Below are positions 24,990 through 35,078 of a DNA stretch of 64,000 nt, in pieces. The translations under genes were made by a program, and so were the position numbers. The stretch covers positions 8,606 to 72,605 of the forward strand of contig CAYYJS010000014.1 of NCBI GenBank assembly GCA_964472315.1, in the 5' to 3' direction. The notes beneath the pieces are model-generated. The model was not told the origin of the DNA. It ran no database searches and saw only the letters and a list, made by a program, of their open reading frames with translations. Position 1 is the first letter of the stretch, and each line of letters begins with the position of its first letter. The stretch comes from CAYYJS01 sp964472315 (GTDB lineage Bacteria > Verrucomicrobiota > Kiritimatiellia > UBA8416).

Positions 24990-25910
24990 TTACGGCTGGG
25001 CGGCGGGCGCCGGGATATGGCGGCGCAGGATCGCGGGAATGGCCTGGGCGAAGGATGTGCGCCGGCCGATATCGAGCGATTCCAGAAGGCTGCAATCCAG
25101 GTGCGCATCGCGCGGCCGGGGTGCGCCGGTTCCGGGATGCGGATTCGCCGTCAGATGGGCTGGATCGTAGCCGAGGTGGGGGGCCATGGCGACGGCCATG
25201 TCGTACTTGGTCATGGGTTCGTCGCCGGACCAATGGACGGTGCCGCCGAAACGGGGATTGCGCGCACGGTGTTCGATGAGTCCGCGGCAGACGACGCCGA
25301 TGTCGTCGACCAGCGTGGGATAGCGAATGGCCCATGCGTCGCACACGATCGGCGCCGCGCCGGCCAGCATCGATTCCGCCACGCCGGTGACGGCCGATTC
25401 GCCGAGCCATTCCGCGTCCCCGTAGAGAATGGGGATGCGCAGGATGCACGCCTCCGGCATCGCCTCGCGGGCGGCGAGTTCGCCGTCGCGCTTGCCGCGA
25501 CCGTAGGCGTTCAGCGGGTGCGTGGCATCGCCGGGCCGGTACGGGGGGGTCGTTCCATCGAACACGTAGTCGGTCGAGACGTAGATGAGCCAGGCGCCGG
25601 ACTGCGCGGCGAGACGGGTCAGGTCGCGCGTGACGCCGACGTTCAGGTCCATGGTGGCGGCCGGATCCTTCTCGCTGACGTCCGGTCGCCGTTCCGCGGC
25701 GCTGTGGACGATCACATCCGGCCGCAGATCGTCGACGTAGGCGCGCATCGCCGCGCGGTCGCGCAGGTCCAGCCGATCCAGCGCGGCGCCGGCGCGGCGG
25801 AAAGCCGTGCCGCGGACGCGCCATCCCGGAATGTCGCCGCACATGCGCACGATCGCGCGGCCCAGCAGGCCCGAGGCGCCCGTGACGAGGATGGTTTTCA
25901 CGCCCGGCAT
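24990..25910 (-). CDS. RmlD-like sugar-nucleotide reductase (extended SDR)
   Basis: 306-residue extended short-chain dehydrogenase. The NAD(P) loop is TGASGLLG near residues 9-16, with the DLRD segment, IVHSAAERRPD, YVSTDYVFDG and the catalytic YGRGK (Tyr-x3-Lys). The pattern resembles dTDP-4-dehydrorhamnose reductase and its relatives, including MAT2B-like proteins. No other rhamnose genes adjoin, so the substrate is open. The ATG at 25910 gives the normal start just before VKTILVTG. It is divergent from the GDT1-ferritin gene. Confidence 0.8.
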   Translation of the reverse strand: MPGVKTILVTGASGLLGRAIVRMCGDIPGWRVRGTAFRRAGAALDRLDLRDRAAMRAYVDDLRPDVIVHSAAERRPDVSEKDPAATMDLNVGVTRDLTRLAAQSGAWLIYVSTDYVFDGTTPPYRPGDATHPLNAYGRGKRDGELAAREAMPEACILRIPILYGDAEWLGESAVTGVAESMLAGAAPIVCDAWAIRYPTLVDDIGVVCRGLIEHRARNPRFGGTVHWSGDEPMTKYDMAVAMAPHLGYDPAHLTANPHPGTGAPRPRDAHLDCSLLESLDIGRRTSFAQAIPAILRRHIPAPAAQP

Positions 25911-26024
25911 TAGATCAGAGTCGGGCGCATGAGAGAAGTGGAAACGGTTGGATCGGGCGAAAGCGGGCTTGCGCGGCTTCGCGCAAAGCGGTATGCAAGA
26001 CGGCGTTACGTGGAGGTCGCCTAC

Positions 26025-26777
26025 ATGGACGCGAAACTTTTTTTCAGTACGTTTCTCCTGATCTTCCTGGCGGAGTTGGGGGATAAGACGCAATTGGCGG
26101 CGATGGCCCGGACGGCAAGTTCCGATGGCGCGAAATGGACCGTATTCTTCGCCGCGTCGGCGGCGTTGGTCGTGTCGACGCTGGTGGCCGTGTTGTTTGG
26201 ACACGTCCTGACGAAGTTCATCCCCGAGCATGTCATCAAGATGGCGGCCGGCACGCTGTTCATTCTGTTCGGCGGACTTATCCTCTATGACACCCTGAGG
26301 CGGCCGGCGCCGGAGCCTGCGGAAGCCATGCCGGCGGCGGTGGCGCGTCCCGGCATGTTGGCGCGCGCGGTTCTGCGGATCGCCGCGGACTTCGAACAGG
26401 CCTCGGCCGACGATTACCTGGCGCTGGCCGCAAAGGCGGCGACACCGGCGGGACGGGCGATGCTTCTGACGCTTGCGGCGGAAGAGCGCGAGCACCTGCG
26501 GATGCTCCGCGAAACCACGGCCGAGCACGCGGAGGTCGTGCTGACGGCGGTTTCGCCCGAGCTGCTGCCCGGCGAACCGGAGTTGAAGCATGACGTCGCC
26601 GCGAGCGCCGATCCGGCCCTTGCGCACGCCGTGGCGCACGAGGAAGCGACGGCGCGATTCTACTTCGAGTTGGCGCGGTTGACGCCGCTGCCGTCGCTCA
26701 AGCACACATTCACCACGCTCGCCCGCGCCGAACAAGGGCATGCCGAGCGCCTGAAGCGGACGCCAGGGGTCATCTAG
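26025..26777 (+). CDS. GDT1/TMEM165-half fused to a ferritin-like diiron domain
   Basis: 250 residues. The first about 92 are one GDT1 repeat: ELGDKT (17-22), the E-x-G-D-K-S/T motif of Mn2+/Ca2+ transporters, and three hydrophobic helices. GDT1 proteins normally have two such repeats. Residues about 115-245 form a ferritin-like four-helix bundle with two ExxH motifs (Glu154-His157, Glu236-His239) plus Glu124 and Glu206/207 as further metal ligands. The architecture recalls MbfA (rubrerythrin plus a VIT1 domain) with a different membrane part. A metal (Mn or Fe) export or sensing role is inference. GGAGG 8 bases before ATG 26025 fixes the start. Confidence 0.82.
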   Translation: MDAKLFFSTFLLIFLAELGDKTQLAAMARTASSDGAKWTVFFAASAALVVSTLVAVLFGHVLTKFIPEHVIKMAAGTLFILFGGLILYDTLRRPAPEPAEAMPAAVARPGMLARAVLRIAADFEQASADDYLALAAKAATPAGRAMLLTLAAEEREHLRMLRETTAEHAEVVLTAVSPELLPGEPELKHDVAASADPALAHAVAHEEATARFYFELARLTPLPSLKHTFTTLARAEQGHAERLKRTPGVI

Positions 26778-26914
26778 CACCCAAGCCAAAGCAAGGGGGA
26801 GACGGGCCGGGCCGCGTGAGCGCGGTTTGGCGACGAAGAAAGGCGGGTGGGACGGGGGATGGGGAATCCACCGTCTGGCGAGTGCCGAAAAAGGGGGAGA
26901 ATGACCGGCACCCA

Positions 26915-26943
26915 TTGACGGGGGCGCGGGTCCGGTGCAGTAT
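26915..26943 (+). promoter_or_regulatory. Putative promoter giving a leaderless hrpB transcript
   Basis: TTGACG (26915-26920), a 17-base spacer and CAGTAT (26938-26943) lie upstream of hrpB. Only 7 bases separate the -10 from the ATG at 26951, so transcription would begin at or next to the start codon. No Shine-Dalgarno sequence is present. The -35 is good and the -10 is weak. Confidence 0.35.
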
Positions 26944-26950
26944 CGGCGCG

Positions 26951-29491
26951 ATGCCTGACCTTCCAATATACACGGCGGCCGACAAACTGACGGCGGTCCT
27001 GCGCGCGGGCAACCGGGTGGTCGTGCAGGCGCCGACGGGGTCGGGGAAGAGCACGCAGGTGCCGCAACTGCTTGTCGACCGGGGGGTGGCGGGGGCGGGT
27101 CGCGTCGTGGTGCTGCAGCCGCGGCGGATCGCGGCGCGCATGCTGGCGCGTCGCGTCGCGTGGGAGCGTCGCGTCCCCGTCGGCGCGGAGGTCGGTTACC
27201 AGGTGCGGTTCGAGTGCCAGTCCGGGCGGGATACGCGGATCAAGTACGAGACCGACGGGATCATCCTGCGCGAGTTGCTGGGCGATCCCGAGCTGCGCGA
27301 CGTGGGTGCCATCGTCTTCGACGAATTCCACGAGCGGCATCTGTACGGGGATCTGATGCTGGCGCTGGCGCGCCGGCTGCAGGAAGCATCGCGGCCCGAC
27401 CTGAAGCTGGTCGTCATGTCGGCCACGCTCGACGTGGCGCGGGTGCGCGATTACCTCGGCGGCTGTCCGGTGGTGACGGCCGAGGGGCGCGTCTATCCGG
27501 TTGCGATCGCGTACCAGGACGGCGCGGCCCGGACGGAGCCGCCGCCCGTGTGGGACGCGGCGGCGGCCGCGGTGGCGCGCCTGATGCGCGAGCACGCGGA
27601 CGGCGACGCGCTCGTGTTCATGCCCGGCGCCTACGAAATCCGCCGCACGCTCGACGCGCTGGGACGCGAGAAGGCCTTGCGCGGGATGGACCTGCTGCCG
27701 CTCTATGGGGAACTCGGCAGCGACGAGCAGGACCGCGCGATGGCCCCGTCCGCGCGGCGCAAGGTGGTCGTGGCGACCAACGTGGCCGAGACGTCGCTGA
27801 CGATCGAGGGGATCACGCTGGTCGTGGACGGCGGCCTGGCCCGCAAGGCGCGGTTCGATCCGCGCCGCGGGATCAATACGCTGATTGTCGAACCGATCAG
27901 CCGCGCCTCGGCCGAGCAGCGCGCGGGCCGCGCCGGACGCCTCGCGCCGGGGGTCTGTCTGCGCCTGTGGAGCGAGCGCGAGCACGCGCGGCGCGACGCT
28001 TTCGAGGCGCCGGAAATCCATCGGGTCGACCTGGCTGAGACGCTGCTGCAGCTCAAGCAGTACGGCGTGGAGGATGTGTCGGCGTTCCCCTGGATCGAGG
28101 CGCCGTTGCCGGGCGCGCTCGAAAAGTCAGCGCGGTTGCTGACCGATCTGGGCGCGCTCGATGCCGCGGGCGCGCTGACGGCGCTGGGGCGGCGTCTGGC
28201 GGCCTTTCCGCTGCATCCGCGCTTGTCGCGCATGCTTGTCGCGGGCGAGCGGCATGGGTGCGTGCCGACGGCCGTGACGGTCGCGGCGCTACTGCAGGAA
28301 CGCGGCGTCCTGTCGCGGACGCGGGACGCCGGCGTGCGGGACCGGCGGCTTGACCTCGTGGCCGGACGCGACGATTCGGATGTGCTCATCCTGCTCCGCG
28401 CGTGGGAAGCGGCGCGCGCGGCGCGGTTCGATCGGGACGCGTGCGACCGCATCGGCGTACATGCGCAGACGGCGCGCGCGGTGGATCGGTTACGCGGCCA
28501 GTTGCTCGGGATGGCGCGCGAGCAGGGCCTGAGCGATCGCGAGCGGGACCCCTCGCCCGAGGATCTGTACCGATGCCTGCTGACCGGGTTCCCCGACCAG
28601 GTGGCATTCCGGGTCGCGGCGGGGGCGGCGCGCTGCGATGTCGTGCACGGCCGGCGCGGGTCCGTGGCGGAGGAGAGCCTGGTGGCGCACGGCCATCGCC
28701 TGTTGGTGGCGTGCGAGATCGCCGAGTTGTCGCGCGGTCGCGGCGAGGTGGATGTGCAGGTGTCGCTGGTGACGGCCATCGAACCGGCGTGGTTGTCGGA
28801 GGTGGACGAAGCCGCGGTCGGGGAGCGCCGCGTCGCCCTGTACGACGGCGTCAACAAACGGGTGCGGGCCGAGGTGCGCGTGTTCTTCCGCGATCTGACG
28901 ATCGGCGGCGCGCGCGTCACGGACGTGACGGATGACGAGGCCGCCGCGATCCTGGCCGCGGAGGTTGTGGCGGGGCGGCTGTCGCTCAAGCTCTGGGACG
29001 CGAAAGTGGAGCAGTGGCTGGCGCGTGTCAACGTCGTGGCGGCCGCCTGTCCCGAGCTGGGGATCGCGCCGATGCGCGACGCCGGGCTCACGGGCGCGAT
29101 CGAGCAGATCTGCCATGGCGCGCGTGGCGCTCGCGACCTCAAGACCCAGCCGGTCTGGCCGGTGCTGCACGCCTGGCTGGGGCGCGAACAGGTACAGTCC
29201 GTCGCCGCATACGCTCCCGAGCAGGTGACGCTGGGCAATGGGCGGCGCACGCGCGTCCATTACGACCGTCCCGCGCAGGGACCTTACGTGGCCGTGCGGA
29301 TTCAGGACCTGTACGATACCGACGAGGCACCCACGATCTGCGGAGGCCGCGTGCGGTTGCCGGTGCATATCCTGGCACCGAACCAGCGCCCCGTGCAGAT
29401 CACCGAGGATCTGGGCAGTTTCTGGCGCGAAGGCTATGCCGTCGTCAGACGCGATCTGCGCGGACGATATCCGAAGCACGAGTGGCGGTGA
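26951..29491 (+). CDS. hrpB: ATP-dependent helicase HrpB
   Basis: DEAH-box RNA helicase of 846 residues. Motif I APTGSGKST near 28-36, Ia LQPRRIAA, motif II DEFHERH, motif III SATLD, motif V TNVAETSLTI and motif VI QRAGRAGR. The C-terminal helical region and a HrpB-specific end (from about 730, ELGIAPMRDAGL to PVQITEDLGSFWREGY) are complete. The cellular role of HrpB is poorly defined. It lies 68 bases before gspE. Confidence 0.95.
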   Translation: MPDLPIYTAADKLTAVLRAGNRVVVQAPTGSGKSTQVPQLLVDRGVAGAGRVVVLQPRRIAARMLARRVAWERRVPVGAEVGYQVRFECQSGRDTRIKYETDGIILRELLGDPELRDVGAIVFDEFHERHLYGDLMLALARRLQEASRPDLKLVVMSATLDVARVRDYLGGCPVVTAEGRVYPVAIAYQDGAARTEPPPVWDAAAAAVARLMREHADGDALVFMPGAYEIRRTLDALGREKALRGMDLLPLYGELGSDEQDRAMAPSARRKVVVATNVAETSLTIEGITLVVDGGLARKARFDPRRGINTLIVEPISRASAEQRAGRAGRLAPGVCLRLWSEREHARRDAFEAPEIHRVDLAETLLQLKQYGVEDVSAFPWIEAPLPGALEKSARLLTDLGALDAAGALTALGRRLAAFPLHPRLSRMLVAGERHGCVPTAVTVAALLQERGVLSRTRDAGVRDRRLDLVAGRDDSDVLILLRAWEAARAARFDRDACDRIGVHAQTARAVDRLRGQLLGMAREQGLSDRERDPSPEDLYRCLLTGFPDQVAFRVAAGAARCDVVHGRRGSVAEESLVAHGHRLLVACEIAELSRGRGEVDVQVSLVTAIEPAWLSEVDEAAVGERRVALYDGVNKRVRAEVRVFFRDLTIGGARVTDVTDDEAAAILAAEVVAGRLSLKLWDAKVEQWLARVNVVAAACPELGIAPMRDAGLTGAIEQICHGARGARDLKTQPVWPVLHAWLGREQVQSVAAYAPEQVTLGNGRRTRVHYDRPAQGPYVAVRIQDLYDTDEAPTICGGRVRLPVHILAPNQRPVQITEDLGSFWREGYAVVRRDLRGRYPKHEWR

Positions 29492-29559
29492 GTGCCTGCA
29501 TCGGCGGGCTGCGTTATCGCTTTGCAGAGGAGGGCGGGAACGGCTATCGTACTTGCGTC

Positions 29560-31257
<1,698 letters not shown>

Positions 31258-31274
31258 GGGCGACGGGAAACGTC

Positions 31275-32516
31275 ATGCCGGTATTTGTCTATAGTGCCCG
31301 GCGCCGCAACGGCGAAAAGGTCGAGGGCGAACTCGAAGCCCGCGACCGGCGCGCGGCCATGCTCGACCTCGATCGCATGGGCCTGGTGCCGGCGGCGGTC
31401 GAGGAGCGCGCCGCCGCGGCGGGGCGGGCCGCGCGGACGGGGCGTAGCGGCCGGCGCTTCACCTGGCGCCGGACGCCGCGCCTGAGCATGCGCGAAGTGC
31501 TCGTGTTCACCACCGAACTCAGCGATCTGCTGGCTTCCGGCATGACCCTCGGCAATGCGCTCAACAGTCTGGCGCGACGCGCGGCCGGCAAGAGCGGCGA
31601 TACGATTCTCACCGCCTTGCGCGACGACATCATGCGCGGCGTCAGCCTGTCCGACGCGCTGACCCTGCACCCCGCGACCTTTTCCAGCCTCTACGTGAAC
31701 ATGATCCGCGCGGGTGAAGCCAGCGGGGCCATGCACGAGGTGCTGCTGCGGATCGTGGGCCACTACGAGCGCATGCAGGAACTGAAGGAGAAGATCACGA
31801 TGGCCCTGGTCTACCCCGTCATCGTGCTGGTGCTGGGCGCGGCCACGTTGGTGTTTTCGATGGTCAAGGTCGTGCCGAAGTTCAAGAACATCTTCGATCA
31901 GATGGGGCAGATGCTGCCGTTGCCGACGCGGATGCTGATCGGCATGAGCGACTTCGTCTCGCATTACGGCCTGTTTGTGGGCATCGGGCTCGTTTTCGCC
32001 GGTGTGATGGCCAACCGGTTCGTGAAGACGCGTGCGGGCCGCCTCTGGTGGCACCGGGTCCTGCTGCGCACGCCGCTCATTCGCGGCATCGTGGCCTGCG
32101 CCGTGTATGCCAACTTCGCCCGCACGCTCGGGACGCTGCTGGCGAACGGCGTTCCGATTCTGCGGGCACTGGCGATCGTCGAACAGACGGTGGGCAATGT
32201 CGTGATCAGCAACGAAATCCATAACGCTCGCGACCGCGTGACGGACGGGACGACGATCTCCGGGCCGCTCGGGGCGGGCAAGGCGTTTCCCCCGCTGATG
32301 ATCGACATGCTCTCCATCGGCGAACAGACCGGCGACATGGTCGGCGCGCTGACGCACATCGCCCGACGCTACGAGAACGACCTCGACCGCAACGTGAAGA
32401 TTTTCACCACGGCCCTGGAGCCCATGTTGATCGTGGTCGTCGCCCTGTTGGTCGGTTTTGTCGCCGTCAGCATCCTGATGGCGGTCTTCAGCCTGACCAA
32501 CGGGATGGGCGTGTAG
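31275..32516 (+). CDS. gspF: Type II secretion inner-membrane platform protein GspF
   Basis: 413-residue polytopic protein with two GspF repeats (each FTxxLxxLLxxGxxLxxAL, here FTTELSDLLASGMTLGNAL and FARTLGTLLANGVPILRAL) and three TM segments (about 175-195, 225-250 and 380-405). It connects the GspE motor to the pseudopilus. A Gly/Arg-rich linker (about 45-70) follows the N-terminal PVFVYSARRRNGEKVEGEL. It begins 18 bases after gspE. Confidence 0.95.
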   Translation: MPVFVYSARRRNGEKVEGELEARDRRAAMLDLDRMGLVPAAVEERAAAAGRAARTGRSGRRFTWRRTPRLSMREVLVFTTELSDLLASGMTLGNALNSLARRAAGKSGDTILTALRDDIMRGVSLSDALTLHPATFSSLYVNMIRAGEASGAMHEVLLRIVGHYERMQELKEKITMALVYPVIVLVLGAATLVFSMVKVVPKFKNIFDQMGQMLPLPTRMLIGMSDFVSHYGLFVGIGLVFAGVMANRFVKTRAGRLWWHRVLLRTPLIRGIVACAVYANFARTLGTLLANGVPILRALAIVEQTVGNVVISNEIHNARDRVTDGTTISGPLGAGKAFPPLMIDMLSIGEQTGDMVGALTHIARRYENDLDRNVKIFTTALEPMLIVVVALLVGFVAVSILMAVFSLTNGMGV

Positions 32517-32547
32517 GGGGCGGGGGCGCAGCCGCGCCGGGCGCGGG

Positions 32548-32576
32548 TTGATGGCGTCGGGAGCTCATGGTAAAGT
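32548..32576 (+). promoter_or_regulatory. Putative internal promoter before gspG
   Basis: TTGATG (32548-32553), a 17-base spacer and TAAAGT (32571-32576) lie in the 85-base gap between gspF and gspG. A GGAGGAA ribosome-binding site follows. It would let the major pseudopilin be made in excess of GspE and GspF. Confidence 0.4.
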
Positions 32577-32601
32577 GAAGTCCTAAGCAGGAGGAATAGC
32601 G

Positions 32602-33012
32602 ATGACGATGGAACAACGGCGGAAGGCGGCGGGAGCGAACGGTTTCACGCTGGTGGAAGTGCTGCTGGTGGTGGCCATCCTCGGCATCCTGGCGGCGGTG
32701 GTTGTCGGCAACTTCGGCAAGCACGGCGACAAGGCCCGCATTCAAGCGACGCGCGCGAGCATCGCGGCGCTCGGCACGCAGATCGACGTGTACCAGGTGG
32801 ACACGGGGCGTTATCCGTCATCGATGAACGATCTGCTGACATCCTCGGGCGAGCCGAACTGGAACGGTCCGTACGTGCGGGGCGGGCAGGCGGCGCTGGT
32901 GGATGCCTGGGGCACGCCGTTCACCTACACGGTGTCCGATGACGGCTACAAGATAACCTCGGCCGGCAAGGATCTCGCCCCCGGTACGGGCGACGACGTG
33001 ACGAGTTTCTGA
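32602..33012 (+). CDS. gspG: Major pseudopilin GspG
   Basis: 136 residues. The prepilin site is G14/F15 (GFTLVEVLLVVAILGILAA) with Glu19 at +5. The GspG C-terminal domain follows, with YPSSMNDLL, a WNGPYV segment, DAWGTPFTY and a final TSAGKDLAPGTGDD calcium-site-like loop. GGAGGAATAGCG precedes the ATG. It builds the periplasmic pseudopilus. Confidence 0.96.
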   Translation: MTMEQRRKAAGANGFTLVEVLLVVAILGILAAVVVGNFGKHGDKARIQATRASIAALGTQIDVYQVDTGRYPSSMNDLLTSSGEPNWNGPYVRGGQAALVDAWGTPFTYTVSDDGYKITSAGKDLAPGTGDDVTSF

Positions 33013-33569
33013 TGAACAGGCCCTGTCGTGCGGCGTTCACGCTGATCGAGCTGCTGCTCGTGCTGGCGATCATTGCCGTGGTCAGCGCGGTGACGGTGCC
33101 GGACTTCATCCGGTCGCTTCGCGGCAACCAGCGCCGCAGCGCCGTGCAAACCGTCGTATCGGCCGGACGCTACGCGCGCAGCATGGCGGTGTTGGCGCAG
33201 GAGCCCATGGCGCTCGTGTTCGACATCGGGGGTTCGCGGATCCGTGTCGAGTCGCGGCGACACCCGGCGCCCGCGGACGACGAGACGAACGCCGTGCCGC
33301 CTTCGGCCGGGATGCCGGAGGCGGATGGTCCCGCGGCGCCGGCCGGCCCCGCCCGCCCCGCCGCACATGCGTTGGAGCGCCGGCTCGAACAGGTCGCGAT
33401 CGCCTTCGTCGAACGGGATGGCGAGCGCATCGAGGCCGGCGCGCCGGAGGTCGTCTACCGCGTCAACGGACGGTGCACGCCCTATCGTGTCCGTCTCTCC
33501 GACGACCGCGGGTGGGGTGTCACCATCGAGGTCGACGCGCTCGCCACCGCCGAGACCAGCGAGCGGTAG
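33012..33569 (+). CDS. gspH: Minor pseudopilin GspH
   Basis: 185 residues. The N terminus AAFTLIELLLVLAIIAVVSAV is a prepilin helix, but the residue before the cut is Ala8 rather than the usual Gly. A Pro/Ala-rich insert (about 80-120) interrupts the beta domain. The start overlaps the gspG stop (TGATG), so the two are translationally coupled. The assignment as GspH rests on position and the single long helix plus beta region. Confidence 0.85.
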   Translation: MNRPCRAAFTLIELLLVLAIIAVVSAVTVPDFIRSLRGNQRRSAVQTVVSAGRYARSMAVLAQEPMALVFDIGGSRIRVESRRHPAPADDETNAVPPSAGMPEADGPAAPAGPARPAAHALERRLEQVAIAFVERDGERIEAGAPEVVYRVNGRCTPYRVRLSDDRGWGVTIEVDALATAETSER

Positions 33570-33961
33570 GCGGCGCCATGGCGGTCACCCTCACGCGGTT
33601 TGCCTTGCCGTCGCGCTCGACTTCGTCGCCGTGGTCGGGCATGCGCCTGGCGGGCGTGGTCATCGGCGTCTTCGACGGCGACGGCGAACCGGCGGGGTTG
33701 GTGACGTCCAGTCTCGAGTTGCGCAAACGCGCACTCACGCGTCTGCCGCGCGGGCGGTGAAGGCGGTCTCCGGCTTTTTCCGGGGGAGCGAGGCGCCGGA
33801 GGGGGCTCCGATCATCGCCTTGATGACGGGGGCGGTTGCGGCTATGATCCCGGCGTTGCGAATCGCGGGCCGCGTACCCGATCGCCGGGCGTGGGCGCGG
33901 TTGTCTGTCCGAACCGTCGTCACGGCGCGGCGCGCGGGGAGACCGCCGGAGATTATTAGAG
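33570..33961 (+). other. 392-base gap inside the secretion operon with a strong promoter-like element
   Basis: No pseudopilin motif is present. A 60-codon frame from ATG 33578 to 33760 has no recognisable domain and I do not call it. A promoter-like pair TTGATG (33820-33825), 17 bases, TATGAT (33843-33848) lies 113 bases before gspI. A small hairpin CGGAG-GGGG-CTCCG (33797-33810) lies just upstream of it without a T-run. Confidence 0.45.
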
Positions 33962-34378
33962 ATGTCGAAACCCGATACTCACGGTTCCGCGGCCGCCGGC
34001 ATGACGCTGGTGGAGGTGCTGCTGGCGGTGTTGATCCTCAGTCTGTCGATGGTTGTGCTGCTGACGGCGATGTCGCGGTGCCTGATCGTGATGAAAGTCG
34101 TCGGCAACTACCATCGGGCGCAGTGGGTGCTGGGACAAGCCGAGCAGGAGCATCCGTTGAGCATTCTCGGGCGTCCGAAAGACATGGAGCCCGAGGACTT
34201 CGCGGTTTCCGACGAGGACTACGAGGGGTTCACGTTCAGCCGTGAGGTCGAGGACCCGGATGTGGACAGCGATCAGGATGCCCGATTGCTTGTCGTGCGG
34301 TCGCGCGTCGTGTGGTCCGACCGCGGCCGGCAGATGCGTGAAGAGGTTGCGCGATATGTCTACTACCGCAAAAACTAG
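33962..34378 (+). CDS. gspI: Minor pseudopilin GspI
   Basis: 138 residues with prepilin site G13/M14 (GMTLVEVLLAVLILSLSMVV, Glu18 at +5) and the short compact GspI body. The +1 residue is Met rather than Phe. GGAG lies about 10 bases upstream of the ATG. It nucleates the pseudopilus tip with GspJ and GspK, whose genes follow with overlaps. Confidence 0.88.
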   Translation: MSKPDTHGSAAAGMTLVEVLLAVLILSLSMVVLLTAMSRCLIVMKVVGNYHRAQWVLGQAEQEHPLSILGRPKDMEPEDFAVSDEDYEGFTFSREVEDPDVDSDQDARLLVVRSRVVWSDRGRQMREEVARYVYYRKN

Positions 34379-35078
34379 ACGCGGATCGCGCGTCCCACAC
34401 GGGGTGGGGGACCGGCGACGGGGGTTCACGTTGCTGGAGATCCTGCTGGCCGTGGCGATTCTGGGTCTGGTGACGACGGTGACGTTCATGACGTTCAACG
34501 CAGCGACCACGGCCTGGCGGCGGGCGCTGGCGCTGAGCGATCACCTGCACCATGGCGACTTCGTGATGGACCAACTCGTGCTTGCCCTGCGGTCCTGCTA
34601 CTACCCCGACAAGGGTGTGAATGCCGAATACGGGTTTCATCTCACCGACAACGGCAGCGGCGACGCGGCGCGCGACGAGATCAGTTGGGTCAAACTCGGC
34701 GGAGCGTTGGTCGGCGACGACGTCCGTTATGTCGAGAGTCCGCACCGGGTGCGTTTCTTTGTGACCGAGGATGACGACGGCGACGCCGTGGCCGCGATCG
34801 CCGCCTGGCAGATCATGGGTCAGCCTGACGACTTCGACCCGGACGCGGTCGAGCCGGTGTTCCTATCCAAACGCGTCGTCGGGTTCGACTGCCGTGCGGC
34901 GTTCGAGGCCGACGACGAGGGCGAGATCGACTGGCTCGAACAGTGGGAAGAGACCAATCGCGTGCCGCTGGTCGTCGACATCACCCTCTACCTCGAACCG
35001 ATCGACGAAGGCGAGGCGCCGCTTGGCGTGAGGCGTATTGTGGAACTACCCGTGGGAGCGCTGTCATGGGGCAAGTGA
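34356..35078 (+). CDS. gspJ: Minor pseudopilin GspJ
   Basis: 240 residues: a basic leader with prepilin site G23/F24 (GFTLLEILLAVAILGLVTTV, Glu28), then the longer GspJ beta domain (FVMDQLVLALRSCYYP, DEISWVKL, VLFxxxx-type strands near the end). The ATG at 34356 overlaps gspI by 23 bases. The large acidic content (many Asp/Glu in 140-210) is notable. Confidence 0.9.
   Translation: MSTTAKTRRGSRVPHGVGDRRRGFTLLEILLAVAILGLVTTVTFMTFNAATTAWRRALALSDHLHHGDFVMDQLVLALRSCYYPDKGVNAEYGFHLTDNGSGDAARDEISWVKLGGALVGDDVRYVESPHRVRFFVTEDDDGDAVAAIAAWQIMGQPDDFDPDAVEPVFLSKRVVGFDCRAAFEADDEGEIDWLEQWEETNRVPLVVDITLYLEPIDEGEAPLGVRRIVELPVGALSWGK

Noticed and set aside
24990..26966. A longer 658-codon version of the RmlD-like gene
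   Set aside because: The added N terminus runs antisense through the GDT1-ferritin gene and is low-complexity; the SDR fold begins at 25910.
33578..33760. A 60-codon frame between gspH and gspI
   Set aside because: No pseudopilin motif, no SD and no recognised domain; noted within the gap entry instead.
33767..33790. CTCCGG-type stem with a T-run after gspH, considered as a terminator
   Set aside because: The T-run is in the loop, not after the stem, and the stem is imperfect.
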